Source of the DNA: Desulforhabdus amnigena
GTDB lineage: Bacteria > Desulfobacterota > Syntrophobacteria > Syntrophobacterales > Syntrophobacteraceae
DNA length: 64,000 bases
NCBI RefSeq assembly: GCF_027925305.1
Contig: NZ_BSDR01000001.1
Span: forward strand, 4,472,741 to 4,536,740
Reading direction: 5' to 3'
A program made the position numbers and the translations under genes. The notes beneath the pieces are model-generated. The model saw nothing but the letters and a program-made list of their open reading frames with translations, did not search any database and was not told the origin of the DNA. Of this stretch, positions 59,227 through 64,000 are shown in pieces. Within the stretch, counting starts at the first letter, position 1. Every line of letters begins with the position of its first letter.

Positions 59227-59333
59227 AGGTGATCTCGCTCGGAATTTTCCCTTGAATCGTCGTCGAATGCACTCACTGCCGACTGCCCACCAACGATCAA
59301 CCGCCACTGACCACAATCCCCGGGAGGCGTGGA

Positions 59334-60647
59334 ATGACGGAAACATCTCAAAGCCAAGACAAGCGAAAGATTTTGCGAGAGACCGCGAAGGGATTGGGAG
59401 TCTTGTTGCTCCTGGTTCTCATGATGATGTGGCTGGCTGGAGCCTTTATCGACAAGGTGGAGCCCGGCGCTCCGGCGGCGAAGCCTCAGCCCGGCGCATG
59501 GAAGACGGAAAAAGTCCGGAAGCGGGATTTCCCTCTCATTATCGACCAGGTCGGCACGGTCAGAGCCCACACGTTGGCGCAGGTTTCCAGCCGCATCATG
59601 GCGCAGGTGAAAGAAATCCTGGTTCGTGAAGGCGATGTGGTGGTGGGGTCCGATGCCGGGGGGAGTGTCTCCGGCGGCAAGAAGACGGCGGATAAAACAA
59701 TCTCCAAAGCGGCGTTGCAGTCTTCGAAGGGGGGGGCCGCGGATAGCGGGTCGGGCACGGTCCTGGCGCGGTTGGACGATGGCGAAATCCTGGCCCGTCT
59801 GCGTCAGGCGGAGGCCCAGATAGCGGCCATGGAAAAAGCGATGGAGGTGGGCAAATCGAAACTGACGGCAGCCCGGGCCCAGGTGAATTCGGCACAGGCC
59901 AACAGGGACAATGTGCTGGCGGATTTCAAACGGTATCAGGACCTCTACCGCAATCAGGCGGCCACCGGGCAGCAATTGGACCATGCCAAAGCCCAAAAGG
60001 ATATGGCCGAAGCGCAGCTTCAGGCTCATGAACAGGAAGTGCGGGCGGCCCAGGGGGAAATAGAAGGCACGGAGGCCCGGAAAAAGCAGGCCGAGGCCGC
60101 CGCGGCGGAGGCCCGCGTTTTGCTCGGCTACACTCTCATTCGAGCTCCCTTTACGGGCAAAGTCATCAAAAAAACGGTGGATGTCGGGGATATGGCTTCT
60201 CCCGGCCAGACGCTTTTCATCGTGGAGGGAGAATCCCGGCCCGAGATCCATGCGAATCTCTCCGAATCTCTTCTTCCCCAGTTGAAGGTGGGGGAAGCAA
60301 TGGAGGTGCATGTGGATGCCCTGAAGCGGACGTTCCAGGGGAATCTTCGCGAGATCGTACCCATGTCCGATCCTTCCACGCGCACGGTCCTGGTGAAAGT
60401 GAGCCTTCCCGACGATCCCGGTCTCGTGAATGGACTCTTCGGCCGGCTCCGGGTGCCTTACGGAAGATACGAAAGCCTGGTGGTTCCCATGGAAGCCGTT
60501 CGCGAGGTGGGGCAGCTGGTCCTGGTGGAAGTGGTGGATTCCGAAGGGTATGCGCAGAGGCGGTTCGTGACGCTGGGCCGGCGTCACGAGGGAGTCGTGG
60601 AAGTCCTCTCGGGGCTGAAGGAAAATGAGGAGGTCATCGTCCCATGA
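59334..60647 (+). CDS. RND efflux periplasmic adaptor (MFP)
   Basis: 437 residues. One N-terminal membrane helix (GLGVLLLLVLMMMWLAGAFI), then lipoyl-type half RDFPLIIDQVGTVRAHTLAQ and VKEILVREGDVV. A Gly/Ser/Lys-rich insert (about residues 103-142) separates it from VLARLDDGEILARLRQAEAQ. The alpha-hairpin is followed by the second half LLGYTLIRAPFTGKVIKKTV and VGDMASPGQTLFIVEG. It bridges the RND pump and TolC. The low-complexity insert is not usual. ATGA overlaps the pump gene. Confidence 0.93.
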   Translation: MTETSQSQDKRKILRETAKGLGVLLLLVLMMMWLAGAFIDKVEPGAPAAKPQPGAWKTEKVRKRDFPLIIDQVGTVRAHTLAQVSSRIMAQVKEILVREGDVVVGSDAGGSVSGGKKTADKTISKAALQSSKGGAADSGSGTVLARLDDGEILARLRQAEAQIAAMEKAMEVGKSKLTAARAQVNSAQANRDNVLADFKRYQDLYRNQAATGQQLDHAKAQKDMAEAQLQAHEQEVRAAQGEIEGTEARKKQAEAAAAEARVLLGYTLIRAPFTGKVIKKTVDVGDMASPGQTLFIVEGESRPEIHANLSESLLPQLKVGEAMEVHVDALKRTFQGNLREIVPMSDPSTRTVLVKVSLPDDPGLVNGLFGRLRVPYGRYESLVVPMEAVREVGQLVLVEVVDSEGYAQRRFVTLGRRHEGVVEVLSGLKENEEVIVP

Positions 60648-63600
60648 GTGAAACGCACGCCTCTTCCCACCACTGGATGAACCGCATCGTCGAGGCTTTT
60701 CTGGGAGGCAATCTTTCGGTCCTGCTCATCCTCATCAGCCTCATAGCGGGTGTGGCCGCTCTTGCCATAACTCCCAGGGAGGAGGACCCCCAGATCGTTG
60801 TTCCTATCGCGGACGTTCTCATCAGCATGCCGGGAGCTTCCGCCCGGGAAGTGGAACGCCAGGTGGCGACGCGGCTGGAAAAGCTCCTTTACCAGATCGA
60901 TGGCGTGGAATATGTCTACTCGACGAGCTTTCCTTCCCAGGCCATCGTGACCGTGCGTTTTTATGTGGGGGAGGACCGAGAAAGAAGCTGGGTGAAGCTC
61001 CATAACAAGATCCAGGGCAACATCGACCAGGTGCCGCCCGGGGTTGCCGGTTGGGTGGTCAAGCCCGTTGAAATCGACGATGTTCCCATCACAAACCTTA
61101 CCCTCTACAGCGACCGCTACGACGATTATGCCCTCCGCCGCATGGCCGAGGAACTGGAGATCCGGTTGCAGGGAGTCAAAAACGCAGGGCGCACCTATGT
61201 GGTGGGCGGAAGACCCCGGGAAATCACCGTTCATCTTTCCTCCCAGCTCATGGCGGGGCGGGGGGTCTCCCTTCAGGATATTCAGCGAGTGCTCCAGGCG
61301 GCAAATGCCACCCTGCCCGCGGGGAACCTGGTGCGTGACGATGAGGAAATCCGGCTCGATGCCGGGCGTTTTCTCACGAGTGCGGAGGACGTGGGAAACC
61401 TCATAGTGGGAGTGCGGGAAATGCGGCCCGTCCTGCTCAGGGAAGTGGCCGCCATCCAGGACGGTCCCGCGGAGGCCCGGACCTACACCCGCATCGCCTT
61501 GGGAGAAAAGGCCTATTCGGATATCGATCCGGCCGCGAAAGGAGAGGACGCATTCCCTGAACACATCGAGCGGTACCGGGACTATCCCGCCGTGACCGTT
61601 GCGGTGGCAAAACGCAAGGGAACGAACGCGGTGTGGGTGTCCGAGGAGGTCCGAAAGGAGGCTGAACGGTTCGCCGGGGAGGTTCTTCCCCCTGATGTTC
61701 ACATGCGCGTGACGCGGGATTACGGAGAAACCGCCGACCACAAGGTGAACGAACTGGTGGAGGCGTTGCTGGTGGCCATTGCCATTGTGGTTTTGCTGCT
61801 GGCTTATACCCTGGGCTGGCGGGAAGGAATCATCATCGCTCTCGCCGTGCCGGTGACCTTCAGTTTCACCCTCCTCATCAACCTCTTTCTGGGGTTTACC
61901 ATCAACCGGGTGACCCTTTTCGCCCTGATTCTCTCCCTGGGGCTCGTGGTGGACGATCCCATCGTGGACGTGGAAAACATTCACCGTCATTTCGCCATGC
62001 GCAAGGTCCCGCCATACCGGGCCGTGGTCGAGGCCGTCAACGAAGTGCGCCCTCCCATCATACTGGCTACCCTGGCGGTGATCATTTCCTTTCTCCCCAT
62101 GTTTTTCATTACGGGCATGATGGGCCCCTATATGGCCCCCATGGCCCTCAACGTTCCCGTGGCCATGCTCATGAGCCTGCTGGTGGCCTTTACCATCACC
62201 CCCTGGCTCTCGCTGCACATGCTGCGAAGCAGTTACGACAAGCCGCACGGTGAACCGGAGACGGTCGAAGAGAGCGCGCTTTTCAGGGCCTACAAGAAGA
62301 TCATGGATCCCATGATTCAATACAGGGGGCTGCGATGGGGGCTCCTCGGGTTTGTGCTGATTTTGCTCGCCTTTGCCGTGTGGCTGGTTTTCTCGCACCG
62401 GGTTCCCCTCAAGATGCTGCCCTTCGACAACAAGAACGAACTTCAGGTTGTCGTGGACATGCCCGAGGGGACAACCCTGGAGACCACCGAGGCGGCCACT
62501 TACGCCATGGCCGATTACCTGGTGCGCCTGCCCGAAGTGACGGATGTGACCACCTGGGTGGGGACGGCCAGTCCCATGGATTTCAACGGGCTGGTGCGCC
62601 ACTATTACCTGCGCGAAGGGGCCAACGTGGCCGATATCCGCTTCAATTTAATCGGCAAGAAGCAACGCAAGCAGCAGAGCCATGCCATCGGTTTGAGAAT
62701 TCGAAACGATCTCAAGGAGATCGCACGGCGATACGATGCCAATATCAAGATCGTGGAAAGCCCGCCGGGGCCGCCTGTCATCGCCACCCTGGTCGCCGAA
62801 GTGTACGGGCATATCGGCCAGCCCTATGAAGAACTGGCGGCGGCGGCAAAAAGAGTCGGAGCCATCATGGAAACCACTCATGGGGTGGTGGATGTGGATG
62901 ACGTTCTGGTCGCCCCCGAAAAAAAGAGAGTGTTTCGAGTGGACCGGAAGAAGGCCGCTTTCCACGGCATAAGCGATGCCCAGATTGCGGAAACTCTGCA
63001 GGGAATGGTGATGGGGAGCCGAAAAGATTCTCTTCGCGTGGATACGGAAGTGAATCCCGTCCATATCACCCTGCGCCTTCCCCGCGAGGCTCGGACCTCT
63101 CATGCGGATCTTGACCGGATCATGATCCGGGGGCAAAGCGGTGAAGGAGTGTTCCTGTCGGAACTGGGGACCTTCGAAGATGCGGTCATCGACCAGCCCA
63201 TCTATCACAAGAACCTGACGCCCGTGGTCTATGTCTTTGGAGAGACGGCAGGACTCCCGCCCCCGGATGCGGTTCTGACCCTTGAAGACAAGGTGGCTAA
63301 GGATGGCAATCTCGAGGGGTTCCGGGTCATATGGTCCGGCGAGGGGGAATGGGACATCACTCTCCGGGTTTTCAGGGATCTGGGCATTGCCTTCGGTGTG
63401 GCCGTACTGGGGATTTACATTCTTCTGCTCTACCAGACTCAGAGTTACCTGCTGCCGGCCATTCAGCTCATCGCTTTGCCCCTCTCGGTCATCGGCATTC
63501 TGCCCGGGTTTTGGATGCTCAACCTGATCACGGGGGATACGGTGGGAGGTTGGGGAAATCCGGTCTATTTCACCGCTACGGCAATGATCGGCATGATCGC

Positions 63601-63910
63601 GCTGGCGGGTATCGCTACGAGGAATTCCATTCTCCTCATAGAATTTGTCGAAGCGCGCAAGAGTGAAGGAAAGCCCCTGGTCCGATCGCTCATCGAAGCG
63701 GGAGCCCTCAGAACCCGTCCTATCCTCCTCACCTCACTTGCCGCCATGCTCGCCGCCTGGCCCATTACGCTCGATCCCATCTTTTCGGGGCTGGCCTGGG
63801 CCCTCATTTTCGGCATAGCCGTATCCACGTTTTTTACCCTCATCGTTGTGCCTGTGGTCTATTACATGGCCTACGGAAAGGATGCGGCAGAGGAGGCGGG
63901 AGAACGATGA
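60644..63910 (+). CDS. RND efflux pump, inner membrane permease
   Basis: 1088 residues. Twelve membrane helices in the RND pattern: NLSVLLILISLIAGVAALAI at the start, FALILSLGLVVDDPIVDVEN in helix 4 (the proton-relay Asp pair), ILATLAVIISFLPMFFITGM, and MIGMIALAGIATRNSILLIE near the end. Two large periplasmic loops hold the porter domain (DVLISMPGASAREVERQVAT). Closer to the HAE-2/CusA-like or hydrophobe group than to AcrB by eye; substrate unknown. It is translationally coupled to the adaptor. Complete; 63911-64000 holds nothing recognisable. Confidence 0.95.
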   Translation: MSETHASSHHWMNRIVEAFLGGNLSVLLILISLIAGVAALAITPREEDPQIVVPIADVLISMPGASAREVERQVATRLEKLLYQIDGVEYVYSTSFPSQAIVTVRFYVGEDRERSWVKLHNKIQGNIDQVPPGVAGWVVKPVEIDDVPITNLTLYSDRYDDYALRRMAEELEIRLQGVKNAGRTYVVGGRPREITVHLSSQLMAGRGVSLQDIQRVLQAANATLPAGNLVRDDEEIRLDAGRFLTSAEDVGNLIVGVREMRPVLLREVAAIQDGPAEARTYTRIALGEKAYSDIDPAAKGEDAFPEHIERYRDYPAVTVAVAKRKGTNAVWVSEEVRKEAERFAGEVLPPDVHMRVTRDYGETADHKVNELVEALLVAIAIVVLLLAYTLGWREGIIIALAVPVTFSFTLLINLFLGFTINRVTLFALILSLGLVVDDPIVDVENIHRHFAMRKVPPYRAVVEAVNEVRPPIILATLAVIISFLPMFFITGMMGPYMAPMALNVPVAMLMSLLVAFTITPWLSLHMLRSSYDKPHGEPETVEESALFRAYKKIMDPMIQYRGLRWGLLGFVLILLAFAVWLVFSHRVPLKMLPFDNKNELQVVVDMPEGTTLETTEAATYAMADYLVRLPEVTDVTTWVGTASPMDFNGLVRHYYLREGANVADIRFNLIGKKQRKQQSHAIGLRIRNDLKEIARRYDANIKIVESPPGPPVIATLVAEVYGHIGQPYEELAAAAKRVGAIMETTHGVVDVDDVLVAPEKKRVFRVDRKKAAFHGISDAQIAETLQGMVMGSRKDSLRVDTEVNPVHITLRLPREARTSHADLDRIMIRGQSGEGVFLSELGTFEDAVIDQPIYHKNLTPVVYVFGETAGLPPPDAVLTLEDKVAKDGNLEGFRVIWSGEGEWDITLRVFRDLGIAFGVAVLGIYILLLYQTQSYLLPAIQLIALPLSVIGILPGFWMLNLITGDTVGGWGNPVYFTATAMIGMIALAGIATRNSILLIEFVEARKSEGKPLVRSLIEAGALRTRPILLTSLAAMLAAWPITLDPIFSGLAWALIFGIAVSTFFTLIVVPVVYYMAYGKDAAEEAGER

Positions 63911-64000
63911 GAGGGTGAAAGCCATTTCCGGAGTAAAGTCTCCTTTTTGAAGGGTGGATTGAGGGGCCGCCAACAACGACAAGATTTTTATGTCAGTCCA

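Noticed and set aside
60584..62602. 672-residue minus-strand open frame (His-rich)
   Set aside because: Antisense to the RND pump gene; richness in His and Gly reflects reverse reading of a membrane protein gene.

Overview
The window looks like a chromosomal segment of an anaerobic Desulfobacterota (Syntrophobacteria-like) bacterium. This is inferred from gene content: an OFA-type oxalate/formate carrier, a PPi-dependent phosphofructokinase, a stand-alone 2Fe-2S/4Fe-4S electron carrier, a B12-binding radical SAM protein, and very many C/G hairpin repeats. No rRNA, tRNA or CRISPR array was seen.

Layout. (1) 1-4200: a graveyard of toxin-antitoxin (TA) modules (VapBC with an operator palindrome, a DUF2283 pair, an antitoxin whose toxin is reduced to 23 codons, HigA) mixed with broken Rpn-family (PD-(D/E)XK) genes. 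One Rpn fragment carries a 104-bp repeat insertion that can be dated against an uninterrupted copy 1.1 kb away. (2) 4300-18300: a minus-strand surface polysaccharide operon, read from high to low coordinates: Wzx flippase, F420-hydrogenase-beta-like protein, pyruvyl transferase, GT2, AT-rich Wzy/ligase, GT11 fucosyltransferase, GT2, a GT4 truncated at a small inverted-repeat element, a second GT4, and a Gfo/Idh/MocA oxidoreductase split by an IS110 element. (3) 18800-25800: a secreted GH42-like protein, a truncated ParB, the GDP-L-fucose genes fcl and gmd, and a sugar epimerase remnant. (4) 25760-32240: a second TA/Rpn island (frameshifted MazF, YefM-YoeB, HicB, ParE-type pair, an intact Rpn protein), a scrambled ParB/fcl duplication, a GxxExxY cassette flanked by inverted repeats, and a coiled-coil heptad-repeat membrane protein. 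(5) 32300-64000: mostly housekeeping genes with tidy reading frames: manC, OFA carrier, Ser/Thr kinase, GNAT, metallophosphoesterase, four-helix-bundle protein, Ski2-like helicase, aconitase, UDP-glucose dehydrogenase, glutamine cyclotransferase, Fe-S protein, HDOD, radical SAM, PPi-PFK, PNPOx-like, SDR/DUF2867, and a TolC-MFP-RND efflux operon cut near its end by the window edge.

How it fits together: manC, gmd and fcl make GDP-L-fucose and the GT11 enzyme would transfer it, so the scattered genes form one fucosylation route feeding the Wzx/Wzy operon; ugd would add UDP-glucuronate.

The most striking non-gene signal is a hierarchy of dispersed repeats: a ~116-bp element with TTAGAACCTATCCG-type terminal inverted repeats around a C6-TCGA-G6 hairpin (six copies plus a 73-bp variant, one copy with its core flipped); free C/G hairpins; heptamer tracts; and a ~115-bp module with the palindrome TGACCG-N3-CGGTCA. 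That palindrome lies upstream of three unrelated minus-strand genes, two of them with the full module.
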